From Cyanobacteria bacterium UBA1221 (GTDB lineage Bacteria > Cyanobacteriota > Vampirovibrionia > Gastranaerophilales > Gastranaerophilaceae): a stretch of 21,314 nt of DNA. The notes below the pieces were generated by a model. The model was not told the origin of the DNA. It was given only the letters and a program-made list of their open reading frames with translations, and made no database searches. The translations under genes and the position numbers were made by a program. Location of the stretch: assembly GCA_002309425.1 (NCBI GenBank), contig DBXD01000016.1:7803-29116 (forward strand), written 5' to 3'. Shown here one piece after another: positions 1 to 8,615 of the stretch; position 1 is the stretch's first letter, and every line of letters begins with the position of its first letter.

Positions 1-95
1 TCCTGGTTTGAGAGGAATGCATAAGGGTTGCAAGAACAAACAAACGATACAGAATTTTTAATGCTGGTCAAAAATCCTACCCGCAACACTTACGT

Positions 96-1022
96 TTAAC
101 CGACGAACAATTTTTTCAAAAACGAATTTTTATATGGATTTCTGTGCAGATTTTTATGTGTTAATTTATGAACATTACTCATTGAAACAATATTTTCGTA
201 TAATCCCTCATCATATTGTTCAAATAACACGTGCAGCAATAGGAGTACATTCTCTAAATAATATACCGGCATTTCAATAAAATAATTTTTTAATTTCTCA
301 TCAGACAACAATGCGAGAACAAAGAATTTATCAATCATAAGATAATCTCTTACGGTATTTTCATGTTTCCAATACTCTAAAAACAAGTTCAATAAACCCT
401 TAATAATCAGATTTCCCGGCTTTGCATGAATAAAATACGGCGACTCAAACGAAATAATTTTATTGAAATTATTACTGTACATTTTAAACTGTTCAAGGTT
501 ATTAATATGTTTCAGAAAGCAGCTTTCTCTTGAACGGAATGTGAAAAAATCTGATTCCAATATATCTTTTGGAATCTCACCCGTAAGAAAAATCGTTGCA
601 TCAACCCAGGTACCGCCATATTTATACAATAAATACATCCTGCATATGTCAGAAAAAGCAGATTCCTTAATAATACCGTTTTTGTGTTTTTGTATTATAT
701 ATTCCGGCAAATCAACATATTTCATAATATTACTGTTATCAAGAAATATTATATCTTTTCCGTGATATTTTTTCACCGAATCTGTACAGGTTTTAACTAT
801 TTCGGGCATGTTATCAGCACCCTGAAACCAGCATTGCCATATTATATTTTTATAATCCTCAGACACCTGAACAGGCAAATCGTTATCAACAGCATATGCG
901 TACCTGCTCAGATAATCTATTGCAGAAGTATATTTTCGTTTTTTGCTAACGTTCAGAAGAATCCCGTTAACCAAACCCGTAAACCTGTAATTCATACTCG
1001 TAAATCTGTGAAAAAATCTCAT
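96..1022 (-). CDS. Capsular-polysaccharide-type glycosyltransferase (Caps_synth / GT32-like)
   Basis: A 308-aa protein, probably a cytoplasmic sugar transferase for surface polysaccharide. An early block IWQCWFQG (residues 61-68) is followed by SDICRMYLLYKYGG (124-137) and TWVDATIF (138-145). This is the arrangement of the Caps_synth/GT32-like family, where the Asp of 'WVDA' belongs to the DxD-type nucleotide-sugar and metal site. No signal peptide is seen; the basic N-terminus suggests peripheral membrane contact. The ATG is preceded by GGGAG five bases upstream, which supports this start. It is read in the same direction as clpX but lies beyond the clpX terminator, so it probably has its own promoter in 1023-1120, where I could not pick a convincing one. 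The acceptor and sugar cannot be read from sequence. No other polysaccharide gene is in the window. Confidence 0.8.
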   Translation of the reverse strand: MRFFHRFTSMNYRFTGLVNGILLNVSKKRKYTSAIDYLSRYAYAVDNDLPVQVSEDYKNIIWQCWFQGADNMPEIVKTCTDSVKKYHGKDIIFLDNSNIMKYVDLPEYIIQKHKNGIIKESAFSDICRMYLLYKYGGTWVDATIFLTGEIPKDILESDFFTFRSRESCFLKHINNLEQFKMYSNNFNKIISFESPYFIHAKPGNLIIKGLLNLFLEYWKHENTVRDYLMIDKFFVLALLSDEKLKNYFIEMPVYYLENVLLLLHVLFEQYDEGLYENIVSMSNVHKLTHKNLHRNPYKNSFLKKLFVG

Positions 1023-1120
1023 TTTTACTCCCTTTATCTCCTCATAATACTAATTCAAACAGCACTATTTTACAAGTAAGTAATTTAAAATACAGAAATA
1101 TGGCGGTAAAAATATTACAA

Positions 1121-1152
1121 AAAAACGGTACGATTAAAACCGTACCGTTTTT
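1121..1152 (-). terminator. Intrinsic terminator of tig-clpP-clpX
   Basis: On the minus strand a perfect 12-bp stem is formed by AAAAACGGTACG (1121-1132) and CGTACCGTTTTT (1141-1152) with an 8-nt loop. The minus-strand RNA continues in a run of U. It lies 15 bases past the clpX stop. The plus strand also ends in T-rich sequence, so it may work both ways, but no plus-strand gene needs it. Confidence 0.9.
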
Positions 1153-1167
1153 GTTTTATTGAATTTC

Positions 1168-2472
1168 TTACGCAGAAATTTCTTTTGAATCGTCCTTTGT
1201 CGGGAGTTTCACAATTTCGCCCGAATTTCTGTTTTTAACCATTTCTGCTGTTATAACCAGTTTATCGGAATGTTCTTTTGACGGAACATCATACATTACA
1301 TCCAGCATCAATTCTTCAACTATTGAACGTAATGCTCTTGCGCCCGTTTTACGCTTAATTGCTTCTTTTGCAATCAAATCAACCGCATCCGGCTCAAATT
1401 CCAAATCAACTCCGTCCATTTCTAACAGACATTTATACTGTTTCAGAACAGCATTCTTCGGTTCTGTCAAAATCATCTTCAGGGTCTTTTCGTTCAGCTG
1501 ATCAAGAACCGCATAGGTCGGAACACGTCCTATAAATTCAGGAATTAACCCGAATTTCAAAAGATCCTCCGGCTGAAGTTTTTTAAGCATCTTAGCAGCA
1601 TTTGCTTCTTTTTCAGCCTGTGACATTGCACCTTTTGCACCAAAACCTACTGTCTGACCGACATCTGCTCTGCGTTCGATAATTTTTTCAAGACCTACAA
1701 ACGCACCACCCACAATAAACAGAATGTTACTTGTATCTATATCAATAAATTCCTGATGAGGATGTTTTCTTCCACCCTGAGGCGGAACGTGAGCAACCGT
1801 TCCTTCAATAAGCTTCAACAATGCCTGCTGGACACCTTCACCTGATACATCTCTTGTTATTGAAGTGTTTTCGGATTTTCTTGAAATCTTGTCAATTTCA
1901 TCAATATAAATTATACCTCTTTCCGCTTTTGCAGAATCAAAATCAGCATTCTGATAAAGCCTTAAAAGTATATTTTCGACATCATCACCGACATATCCCG
2001 CTTCCGTTAATGTTGTCGCATCAGCAACCGCAAACGGAACATCAAGCATCTTAGCTAATGTTTGAGCAAGCAATGTCTTTCCGGAACCTGTCGGCCCTAC
2101 AAGCAAAATGTTTGATTTCTGGATTTCAACATTGTTCTTCAAATCGGTATTCGTGTTGTGCTTTAACCTTTTGTAGTGGTTATAAACCGCAACAGACAAG
2201 ACTTTTTTGGCATCATCCTGACCTATAATGTATTCATCAAGATAAGCCTTAATTTCATGAGGTTTTGGAATCGGTTTTTCCTCTGCCGTGTTATCTTTAT
2301 TTTCGCTGTCTTTATCTTTACCTTCAAGAAATTCTTCATCAAGAATTTCGTTACAGAGTTCTACGCATTCATCGCAAATATAAACCTCAGGACCCGCAAT
2401 AAGTTTTTTTACCTGATCCTGTGTTTTTCCGCAAAACGAACATTTTAATCTGCTGTCATCATGCTTTGGCAT
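1168..2472 (-). CDS. clpX: ATP-dependent Clp protease ATP-binding subunit ClpX
   Basis: A 434-aa AAA+ unfoldase that recognises, unfolds and threads substrates into ClpP in the cytoplasm. The N-terminal zinc-binding domain has Cys11, Cys14, Cys33 and Cys36. The Walker A motif GPTGSGKT is at 126-133, the pore loop GYVG at 159-162, Walker B IIYIDEID at 187-194, the RKH loop at 235-237 and sensor 2 GARALR at 377-382. A VGF tripeptide at 275-277 sits where ClpX carries the IGF loop that docks on ClpP. The length is typical. It is the last gene of tig-clpP-clpX, 26 bases after clpP, and a strong terminator follows. AGGAG lies 11 bases before the ATG, a slightly long spacing. Nothing is missing; identification is secure. 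Confidence 0.98.
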   Translation of the reverse strand: MPKHDDSRLKCSFCGKTQDQVKKLIAGPEVYICDECVELCNEILDEEFLEGKDKDSENKDNTAEEKPIPKPHEIKAYLDEYIIGQDDAKKVLSVAVYNHYKRLKHNTNTDLKNNVEIQKSNILLVGPTGSGKTLLAQTLAKMLDVPFAVADATTLTEAGYVGDDVENILLRLYQNADFDSAKAERGIIYIDEIDKISRKSENTSITRDVSGEGVQQALLKLIEGTVAHVPPQGGRKHPHQEFIDIDTSNILFIVGGAFVGLEKIIERRADVGQTVGFGAKGAMSQAEKEANAAKMLKKLQPEDLLKFGLIPEFIGRVPTYAVLDQLNEKTLKMILTEPKNAVLKQYKCLLEMDGVDLEFEPDAVDLIAKEAIKRKTGARALRSIVEELMLDVMYDVPSKEHSDKLVITAEMVKNRNSGEIVKLPTKDDSKEISA

Positions 2473-2498
2473 AGTATAAAATTCTCCTATTATGAAAT

Positions 2499-3089
2499 CT
2501 ACTTGATAGAGTCATTAGAAATGACTTTATCAATCATACCGTATTCAAGTGCTTCCGCAGGAGTCATTATATAATCTCTGTCTGTATCTTTTTCGATTTT
2601 CTTAATTGACTGACCTGTGTTTGCTGCAAGAATTTCGTTTAACGATTTTTTAATTCTCAAAATTTCCTGCGCCTGAATTTCGATATCAGTTGCCTGACCT
2701 TGTGCGCCGCCTAAAGGCTGGTGGATTAACACTCTTGAATGAGGAAGCGCCAATCTCTTACCTTTTGCGCCGGAGGACAATAAGAATGCACCCATAGAAG
2801 CAGCCTGACCTAAACATATAGTCGAAACATCCGCGCGGATGTGCTGCATAGTATCATAAATTGCAAATCCTGCAGTAACACTGCCTCCGGGACTGTTTAT
2901 GTATAACATTATATCTTTTTCCGGATTTTCGCTATCCAGTAATAACAGCTGCGCTACGATTAAATTTGCAACCATATCATCGATAGGAGTGCCTAAGAAG
3001 ATTATTCTTTCTCTCAATAATCTTGAGAATATATCGAAAGAACGTTCTCCTCTGCTGGATTGTTCTATAACTACAGGTACAAAACTCAT
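2499..3089 (-). CDS. clpP: ATP-dependent Clp protease proteolytic subunit ClpP
   Basis: A 196-aa serine peptidase (family S14), the proteolytic chamber used with ClpX. The catalytic triad is visible: Ser98 in QAASMGA, His123 in LIHQPLGG and Asp172 in DTDRDYIM. The oxyanion region INSPGGS is at residues 64-70. The length matches housekeeping ClpP, so it is not one of the inactive ClpR-type paralogs of photosynthetic cyanobacteria. It lies between tig (40-base gap) and clpX (26-base gap) on the same strand, so co-transcription from the tig promoter is likely. An AAAGGG stretch about 8 bases before the ATG serves as ribosome binding site. No separate promoter stands out in the short gap. Confidence 0.98.
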   Translation of the reverse strand: MSFVPVVIEQSSRGERSFDIFSRLLRERIIFLGTPIDDMVANLIVAQLLLLDSENPEKDIMLYINSPGGSVTAGFAIYDTMQHIRADVSTICLGQAASMGAFLLSSGAKGKRLALPHSRVLIHQPLGGAQGQATDIEIQAQEILRIKKSLNEILAANTGQSIKKIEKDTDRDYIMTPAEALEYGMIDKVISNDSIK

Positions 3090-3129
3090 TTCTTTTTCCC
3101 TTTCTTATTTATATTATACGAATTATTTA

Positions 3130-4464
3130 CTATTCTTCAACTTTCTTCTTGGAAGATTTGGATTTCTTAGGTGCAATAATCTCTACCGTATTATTTGAAA
3201 GTAAGAAATCTCTGACCTTATCATTCATTGCCTGCTGAGATAATGAAGAAAGTATTTCAGGATTCTTGCCTATTTGTTTATACAAATCCTGCTGAGAAAT
3301 CCTGTATGCCGCACTTAATTCAGCAAATTTCTTGTCCAAATCTGCTCTTTCAAGTTTAATTTCTTCAACTTTTGCAATTTTATCAATTACGAGTGAATTT
3401 TTAATTCTGGTTGCGGCATCTTCATTCAGGTGTTTTGTAAATTCTTCTTCACCCTGATTTTTAACAACCATTTCCCAGCTTATACCTTGTGCGGCAAGTC
3501 TGTTTTTGTATTCCGCCATAAGAGATTTTGCTTCTCTGTCAATCATTGACTGCGGGATTGTAACGCTTGCATTTGCAATAGCCTTTTTAAATACTTCATT
3601 CTCGGAATTTGTTTTATTTGCATTTTCTCTGGTCTGTTCCATGTATTTTTGGATATCAGCCTTTAAATCATCGACTGTTTTGAAAGGCCCGACTTTTGCA
3701 ACAAACTCATCTGTCAATTCGGGAAGTATTCTCTCTGATATTTCATTTATCTTAACTTTGAAAGTTGCTTTCTGTCCTTTAAGTTTTTCATCATGATATT
3801 CTTCAGGGAAAGTAACATCTATATCAAATTCATCATTAAGATTTTTTCCGACAAGCTGTTCCGCAAAACCCGGAATAAAGTTTGAGTGACCCAGATCAAG
3901 CGGATAATTTTTACCTTCACCGCCATTTATTTTTTCCCCGTTAACGGAGCCGTCAAAATCTATTTTAACTATATCAGTTGCGAGTGTTGCTCTGTCAGTA
4001 ACAATCTTTGTTTCAGCATGTCTTACCCTAAGATTTTCCAGAGCTTTATCAAGAGCATCCGGTTCAATCGGAGAATCTTCAACCTGCAAAGACATACCTT
4101 TGTATTCGCCTAAAGTAACTTCCGGTCTTGTTTCAACCATTGCCGTAACTTTCAGGTCATTACCCACATTAAAATCATATGATGTAATATATGGCTGTGT
4201 TATTACATCTAATTTGTTTTCATCAATAGCCTGGCTCAATACTTTTGGCATCAAACCTTCCAAGGCTTCCTGTTTAATTCTTTCGATACCTACCTGTCTT
4301 TCGATAAGTTCTCTGGGAGCTTTACCTTTTCTGAAGCCTGCAACATTAACATATTGAGAAATGCGTTTTACCGCTTCATTGTACGCATCCGCCGCTTCTT
4401 TTGCTGAGACTGTGATGTCCATTTTAACTACATTTTCTTTTTCATTTTCTAGTGAAACTTGCAT
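3130..4464 (-). CDS. tig: Trigger factor (ribosome-associated chaperone / PPIase)
   Basis: A 444-aa chaperone that binds nascent chains at the ribosome exit. The ribosome-docking signature GFRKGKAP lies at residues 43-50 in the N-terminal domain. It is followed by an FKBP-type prolyl isomerase domain (about 160-245, with LGHSNFIPGFAEQLVG) and the long helical C-terminal chaperone domain. The tail is Lys/Ser rich. First gene of the tig-clpP-clpX operon, an order also seen in many other bacteria. AAAGGA about 8 bases before the ATG supports the start, and a near-consensus promoter lies about 40 bases upstream. No truncation or frameshift. Confidence 0.97.
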   Translation of the reverse strand: MQVSLENEKENVVKMDITVSAKEAADAYNEAVKRISQYVNVAGFRKGKAPRELIERQVGIERIKQEALEGLMPKVLSQAIDENKLDVITQPYITSYDFNVGNDLKVTAMVETRPEVTLGEYKGMSLQVEDSPIEPDALDKALENLRVRHAETKIVTDRATLATDIVKIDFDGSVNGEKINGGEGKNYPLDLGHSNFIPGFAEQLVGKNLNDEFDIDVTFPEEYHDEKLKGQKATFKVKINEISERILPELTDEFVAKVGPFKTVDDLKADIQKYMEQTRENANKTNSENEVFKKAIANASVTIPQSMIDREAKSLMAEYKNRLAAQGISWEMVVKNQGEEEFTKHLNEDAATRIKNSLVIDKIAKVEEIKLERADLDKKFAELSAAYRISQQDLYKQIGKNPEILSSLSQQAMNDKVRDFLLSNNTVEIIAPKKSKSSKKKVEE

Positions 4465-4505
4465 TGTTCATATCCTTTATATTTATACGTATAACATCTT
4501 ACTCG

Positions 4506-4533
4506 ATTATACCGCAAAATATAATTCTTGCAA
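4506..4533 (-). promoter_or_regulatory. Sigma70-type promoter of tig-clpP-clpX
   Basis: Read on the minus strand: -35 TTGCAA (4533-4528), a 16-bp spacer, then a perfect -10 TATAAT (4511-4506). The predicted start near 4499 gives a leader of about 35 nt. The -35 box lies inside the 8-bp palindrome CTTGCAAG (4527-4534). Because TTGCAA reads the same on both strands, it could also serve a weak divergent promoter (TTGCAA-17-AATTAT, 4528-4556) for the plus-strand gene at 4593. Confidence 0.75.
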
Positions 4534-4592
4534 GTACGCTAAATGTATGAAATTATCTTGCCCGCTATGTTTTTATATGATATTCTGGATAT

Positions 4593-5273
4593 ATGGTAAG
4601 ATTAATAAATAAGAAAAATGTTCACATATACAAAAACATGATAAACGGTTATATGCAATGGCAAAAAAGCCGTACGCATATATACAACGTAAATAATAAA
4701 GAACTTACCCCCTGCATATACGCAATGTGGCATCATGACCAGTTTTGCGTGTATGGTGTTCCGGATAGAGAACACACCAGTATATTAATCAGTAATTCCT
4801 CCGACGGGGATATTGTTGCATATTCCTGTGAGGGACTCGGGTTTAAGACCATCAGAGGCTCAAGCAAAAGACGCGGAGCAATTAAAAGTACATTACAGCT
4901 GGTAGAAAGACTGGAACAGGGCGAATGTGTTGCAATAATGGTTGACGGGCCGCATGGGCCTTTGCACAGGGTAAAAAACGGAGTAGTAAAAATTGCTAAA
5001 ATGTCCGGTGCTCCGATAATTCCTGTCGGCTGGTACTGTAATCAACTGAACTTTGTTCACCTTCCGTCCTGGGACAAAATGTCCGCCCCAATAGGTCATT
5101 GCAATATAGTTAATTTGTACGGGGAACCGATATACGTACCTAAAGATATTTCTTCTGAAGATGAAAGTAATATCAGAACACAGATTAAGACCTCACTGGA
5201 TGATATATATAAAAGGCTTCCCGAAGTCTATAAAGAAGCAAAAAAGAATAAAGCCTGGGAAAATGTAAAATAA
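4593..5273 (+). CDS. DUF374 lysophospholipid acyltransferase-like protein
   Basis: A 226-aa protein of the DUF374 branch of the lysophospholipid acyltransferase superfamily. WHHDQF (46-51) corresponds to the catalytic His/Asp block; SNSSDGD (67-73), RGSSKRRG (88-95) and MVDGPHGP (116-123) are the family's other conserved stretches. Family members are thought to acylate a lipid or glycolipid acceptor at the inner membrane, but the acceptor is not known, so a substrate should not be assigned. No strong Shine-Dalgarno sequence precedes this ATG. An alternative ATG at 4638 is equally poor, and I kept the longer form. Divergent from tig and followed after 95 bases by ftsH, which has its own promoter. 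Confidence 0.85.
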   Translation: MVRLINKKNVHIYKNMINGYMQWQKSRTHIYNVNNKELTPCIYAMWHHDQFCVYGVPDREHTSILISNSSDGDIVAYSCEGLGFKTIRGSSKRRGAIKSTLQLVERLEQGECVAIMVDGPHGPLHRVKNGVVKIAKMSGAPIIPVGWYCNQLNFVHLPSWDKMSAPIGHCNIVNLYGEPIYVPKDISSEDESNIRTQIKTSLDDIYKRLPEVYKEAKKNKAWENVK

Positions 5274-5303
5274 TTTTTCATTTATCGGCCGCTGAATTTA
5301 ACC

Positions 5304-5332
5304 TTGCAAGTTGTTTTCATTTACGATATAAT
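5304..5332 (+). promoter_or_regulatory. Sigma70-type promoter of ftsH
   Basis: TTGCAA (5304-5309), a 17-bp spacer and TATAAT (5327-5332) form a near-consensus promoter. The ftsH ATG is 36 bases downstream, with AGAGGG as ribosome binding site. As at tig, the -35 lies in the palindrome CTTGCAAG (5303-5310). Confidence 0.8.
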
Positions 5333-5368
5333 TGATGTCGTAATAAGAAGATTAAGAGGGACTATTCA

Positions 5369-7249
5369 ATGAATAAAAATCAATCTGCAGGTATATATAT
5401 AATCTTAGCTGTAATAGCTATGATATTTTTATCCTCTGTTTTTATGGTACCGAGGACAATGAACCGGGAAATTTCTTATTCTGATTTTCTGCAAAGACTT
5501 GACAGGGGAGAATTTTCCAAAATAGAAAAAGCGGATGATTTTCTTATTGCAATACCCAAAGAGCAACCAAAAGCCGAAGAAAAAAAACAGGAAGAAGTCC
5601 CGCTGAATCCGTTTTTTACAGAGCAAACTCAGGCAACAGTGCAGTATAAAGTATTGACACCAAAAGATGATTCACTAATTACTAAATTAGAAAAAGCAAA
5701 TGTTGAATTATCCGTAAAAAAACCCTCAGAATCCACTCAAATGGTAGGTTTGATTGGCAGTGCTTTATTACCTCTGTTGTTTATTATATTTTTGATTGTC
5801 ATGGCAAAAAGCATTCAGGCAGGTGGTTCTCAGGCTATGAGTTTCGGTAAAAGCAAAGCGAAAATGCTTCTTGACAGCAAAGTAAAAACTAATTTTAATG
5901 ATGTTGCCGGCATTGACGAAGAGAAAAAAGAGCTAGAAGAAATTGTTGATTTCCTTAAAAACGGGGAGAAATATATAAAACTCGGAGCAAGAATACCAAA
6001 AGGAGTTCTTCTTGTAGGCCCTCCCGGAACAGGTAAAACTTTAATGGCAAAAGCCGTTGCAGGTGAAGCAGGGGTTCCGTTCTTCTCTATTAGCGGTTCT
6101 GATTTTGTTGAGATGTTTGTAGGTGTTGGCGCAAGCAGGGTTCGTGATTTATTTGAACAAGCTAAAAAACATCAGCCATGCATAATATTTATTGATGAAA
6201 TTGATGCGGTAGGCCGTCAGCGCGGAGCGGGATTAGGCGGCGGTCATGATGAAAGAGAGCAGACCCTGAACCAGTTGCTTGTTGAAATGGACGGATTTGA
6301 CGAAAATACAAATATCATTGTAATAGCCGCAACAAACAGACCTGACATTTTGGATAATGCTCTTTTAAGACCGGGAAGATTTGACAGGCAGATATATATT
6401 AACGCACCTGATGTCAAAGGTCGTGAGGCTATCTTAAAAGTTCATGCCAAAAATAAACAACTTGATACGGATGTGGATTTGAAAGTTCTTGCAAAACGCA
6501 CGCCGGGATTTACGGGAGCGGATTTACAGAATTTGCTGAACGAATCTGCACTTCTTGCGGCACGCAACAATAAGAATAAGATTTCAATGGATGATATTGA
6601 TAACTCTATCGACAGGGTAATTGCAGGTGTTGAAAAGAAGAGCAAAGTCCTAACGGACGAAGATAAGGAACTGACTTCATATCACGAAGTCGGTCACGCA
6701 CTTATAGATAAATTACTGAAAGATGCAAACGAATTACATAAAGTTTCAATCATACCGAGGGGAATGGCTCTTGGGGTTACCTGGACAAGACCGAAAGATG
6801 AAAAAGTTCACGTAAGTAAAGCAAAACTGCTTGCAAAAATAGCCGTATCTCTGGGCGGCAGAGCAGCCGAAGAGATTGTTTACGGAAAAGATAACGTTTC
6901 AACCGGAGCATCTCAGGATTTGATTAACGTAACCAATATGGCTCGCAAAATGGTCACTGCCTGGGGTATGTCGGATAAATTGGGCAATTTGGCATACGGC
7001 AAGAACGAAGATAACGTGTTTATGGGACGTGATTTTGGGCATCAAAGAGATTATTCCGAACAGGTAGCGTTTGAAATTGACAACGAAATAAGAAATATTG
7101 TCGATGAAAGATATGAGCTTGCAAAGAAACTTCTTACCGAAAACAGAGATATGCTTGAGGCTATTTCAAGAGAATTGCTTGAGAAAGAAACCATTGACGA
7201 AGCTGAATTTGAAGAAATTATGAACAGAGTAAAAGAACAAAGAGGTTAA
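5369..7249 (+). CDS. ftsH: ATP-dependent zinc metalloprotease FtsH
   Basis: A 626-aa membrane-anchored AAA+ protease for membrane and short-lived cytosolic proteins. Transmembrane segment 1 is at about residues 8-27, a short extracytoplasmic domain follows (about 30-124), and segment 2 is at about 126-148. AAA motifs: Walker A GPPGTGKT (217-224), pore motif MFVG (249-252), Walker B IIFIDE (272-277) and a second-region-of-homology block ending in RPGRFDR (334-340). The zinc site is HEVGH (439-443), with Asp517 in TGASQDL as probable third ligand. The length is normal. It follows the DUF374 gene but has its own promoter. It ends only 10 bases from the convergent dacB stop, with no clear terminator between them. 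Confidence 0.98.
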   Translation: MNKNQSAGIYIILAVIAMIFLSSVFMVPRTMNREISYSDFLQRLDRGEFSKIEKADDFLIAIPKEQPKAEEKKQEEVPLNPFFTEQTQATVQYKVLTPKDDSLITKLEKANVELSVKKPSESTQMVGLIGSALLPLLFIIFLIVMAKSIQAGGSQAMSFGKSKAKMLLDSKVKTNFNDVAGIDEEKKELEEIVDFLKNGEKYIKLGARIPKGVLLVGPPGTGKTLMAKAVAGEAGVPFFSISGSDFVEMFVGVGASRVRDLFEQAKKHQPCIIFIDEIDAVGRQRGAGLGGGHDEREQTLNQLLVEMDGFDENTNIIVIAATNRPDILDNALLRPGRFDRQIYINAPDVKGREAILKVHAKNKQLDTDVDLKVLAKRTPGFTGADLQNLLNESALLAARNNKNKISMDDIDNSIDRVIAGVEKKSKVLTDEDKELTSYHEVGHALIDKLLKDANELHKVSIIPRGMALGVTWTRPKDEKVHVSKAKLLAKIAVSLGGRAAEEIVYGKDNVSTGASQDLINVTNMARKMVTAWGMSDKLGNLAYGKNEDNVFMGRDFGHQRDYSEQVAFEIDNEIRNIVDERYELAKKLLTENRDMLEAISRELLEKETIDEAEFEEIMNRVKEQRG

Positions 7250-7259
7250 CAACCTTTGT

Positions 7260-8615
7260 CTAATATTCCAAATATAGTGTTCTTAAAATAGTTTCTTCCG
7301 CCATTTTCTTTTTGTCGGAATCAGATTTGGAATCATTTATCATAATATCAAAAGCATATTCATTTCCGTGTCTTGTTTTGATATATCCTGCGATTGCACT
7401 AACATCGGACAGAGTTCCGGTTTTGGCTTTAACATTACTTCCGAAATATAACATTCTGTTTTCAAGTGTACCTATACCGGGGTTAGCCATATTATTTCTA
7501 AAAAATTCAAAATTTTCCGATTTAGATTCTGCAATGAGAAAATCTGTCATAAAATTTGCGGTCATAAGGTTATTTTTTGAAACACCGCTTCCGTCAACAA
7601 TTCTTACATTGTCGTTGTTGATATTATTCCTGGAACAAAAATCATCAAACATTTTTATCGCTGAATTTATTGAACCTGTATTATTGACAAACTTTCCGCC
7701 TGCTGCTTTAAATACGGTTTCCGCCGTCATATTATTACTGTATTGAAGAATATCTCGGGCAGCGGCATCGATTGAGTGTTCGGTTTTACTCACAAGATAA
7801 ACGTTTTTACCCGGTAATTTTTTCTGATATATCTTTCCGTAATAGAAAACCTTTGAATCATTAAACGCATCTTCTAACCTCAGACGGAAATACATCTTTA
7901 TATTCGGAACGGGAATTTCAAGCACGGTATAATTATTAACCGTTCCTTCCGCCTGTATCAAACTCGGTGAAATAGTCTGATTATTAGAGAGTTTTATACG
8001 GTCATATTTTCCGGTAGAAACCAAATTGACAAACCCTATCGGATAAAAAACTTCAGGATATATTTCTGCCGGAGCACCCGAATTTGTCGGTTTTACAATT
8101 ATTTTCATAATATTTCTGTCAAGGTTATACGGTCCGAATTTCGGCATATATGTATTTAAATTGTCGTCCCATTGCCAGCCTTCACCCCAATATTCGGAAT
8201 CCAACACATAATCATCAATGTAAACCGTTTTTGGTTCTGTTATATTCTTAAATTTTGCGGTATTTAAAAGTGTTTTTAAATCTTTGCTTGACAGGAAAGG
8301 ATCTCCGGACAATTTAAAATACAAGTCGTTGTTTGTTGATTTGTACAGCTCAGTAGAAAATTTATAATCGGTTCCGAGTGTATCCAAAGCCGATGCAAAA
8401 GTTACAAGTTTCTGAGTTGAGGCAGGATTAACGGGTTTGTTAGCATTAAGCTGATATACTTGTTTGCCTGTCTTTAAGTCTTTAACTGAAACCGATATTG
8501 CACTTTTATTTATATTTGTGCTTTTAACGGCTTTATCAATCTTGCCTGCCGCATGCACCGCCAGACCTGACAACAAAATCACCGCTGACACAAACAACCC
8601 TAACATTCTCTTCAT
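7260..8615 (-). CDS. dacB: D-alanyl-D-alanine carboxypeptidase/endopeptidase, PBP4 type (peptidase S13)
   Basis: A 451-aa exported low-molecular-mass penicillin-binding protein that trims or cleaves peptidoglycan stem peptides. The signal peptide is the first ~23 residues, with a likely cleavage after AVHAA. The three active-site motifs are present: STQK with Ser66 and Lys69, SNN at 293-295, and KTG at 398-400. A large insert lies between the first two motifs, as expected for S13 enzymes, and DGSGVSKNN (341-349) is also characteristic. The start codon overlaps the stop of the upstream amidase gene as ATGA, so translation is probably coupled. Convergent with ftsH. Confidence 0.93.
   Translation of the reverse strand: MKRMLGLFVSAVILLSGLAVHAAGKIDKAVKSTNINKSAISVSVKDLKTGKQVYQLNANKPVNPASTQKLVTFASALDTLGTDYKFSTELYKSTNNDLYFKLSGDPFLSSKDLKTLLNTAKFKNITEPKTVYIDDYVLDSEYWGEGWQWDDNLNTYMPKFGPYNLDRNIMKIIVKPTNSGAPAEIYPEVFYPIGFVNLVSTGKYDRIKLSNNQTISPSLIQAEGTVNNYTVLEIPVPNIKMYFRLRLEDAFNDSKVFYYGKIYQKKLPGKNVYLVSKTEHSIDAAARDILQYSNNMTAETVFKAAGGKFVNNTGSINSAIKMFDDFCSRNNINNDNVRIVDGSGVSKNNLMTANFMTDFLIAESKSENFEFFRNNMANPGIGTLENRMLYFGSNVKAKTGTLSDVSAIAGYIKTRHGNEYAFDIMINDSKSDSDKKKMAEETILRTLYLEY

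Noticed and set aside
1..95. Reading frames open at the left edge (a short plus frame ending near 60, and a minus frame running off the edge)
   Set aside because: They are under 30 codons, without start, ribosome binding site or recognisable sequence. They could be the ends of genes outside the window, but nothing supports this.
684..1079. 131-codon plus-strand frame overlapping the glycosyltransferase gene
   Set aside because: It lies antisense to a well-supported family member and its translation has no recognisable domain; it is a shadow frame in AT-rich DNA.
7238..7258. Small hairpin at the ftsH/dacB junction as a terminator
   Set aside because: Only two 4-bp stems around a 2-nt bulge and no U-run; it overlaps both gene ends and is too weak to call.
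7312..7746. 144-codon plus-strand frame inside dacB
   Set aside because: Antisense to the SNN and KTG motif region of a clear PBP4; no ribosome binding site and no recognisable product.
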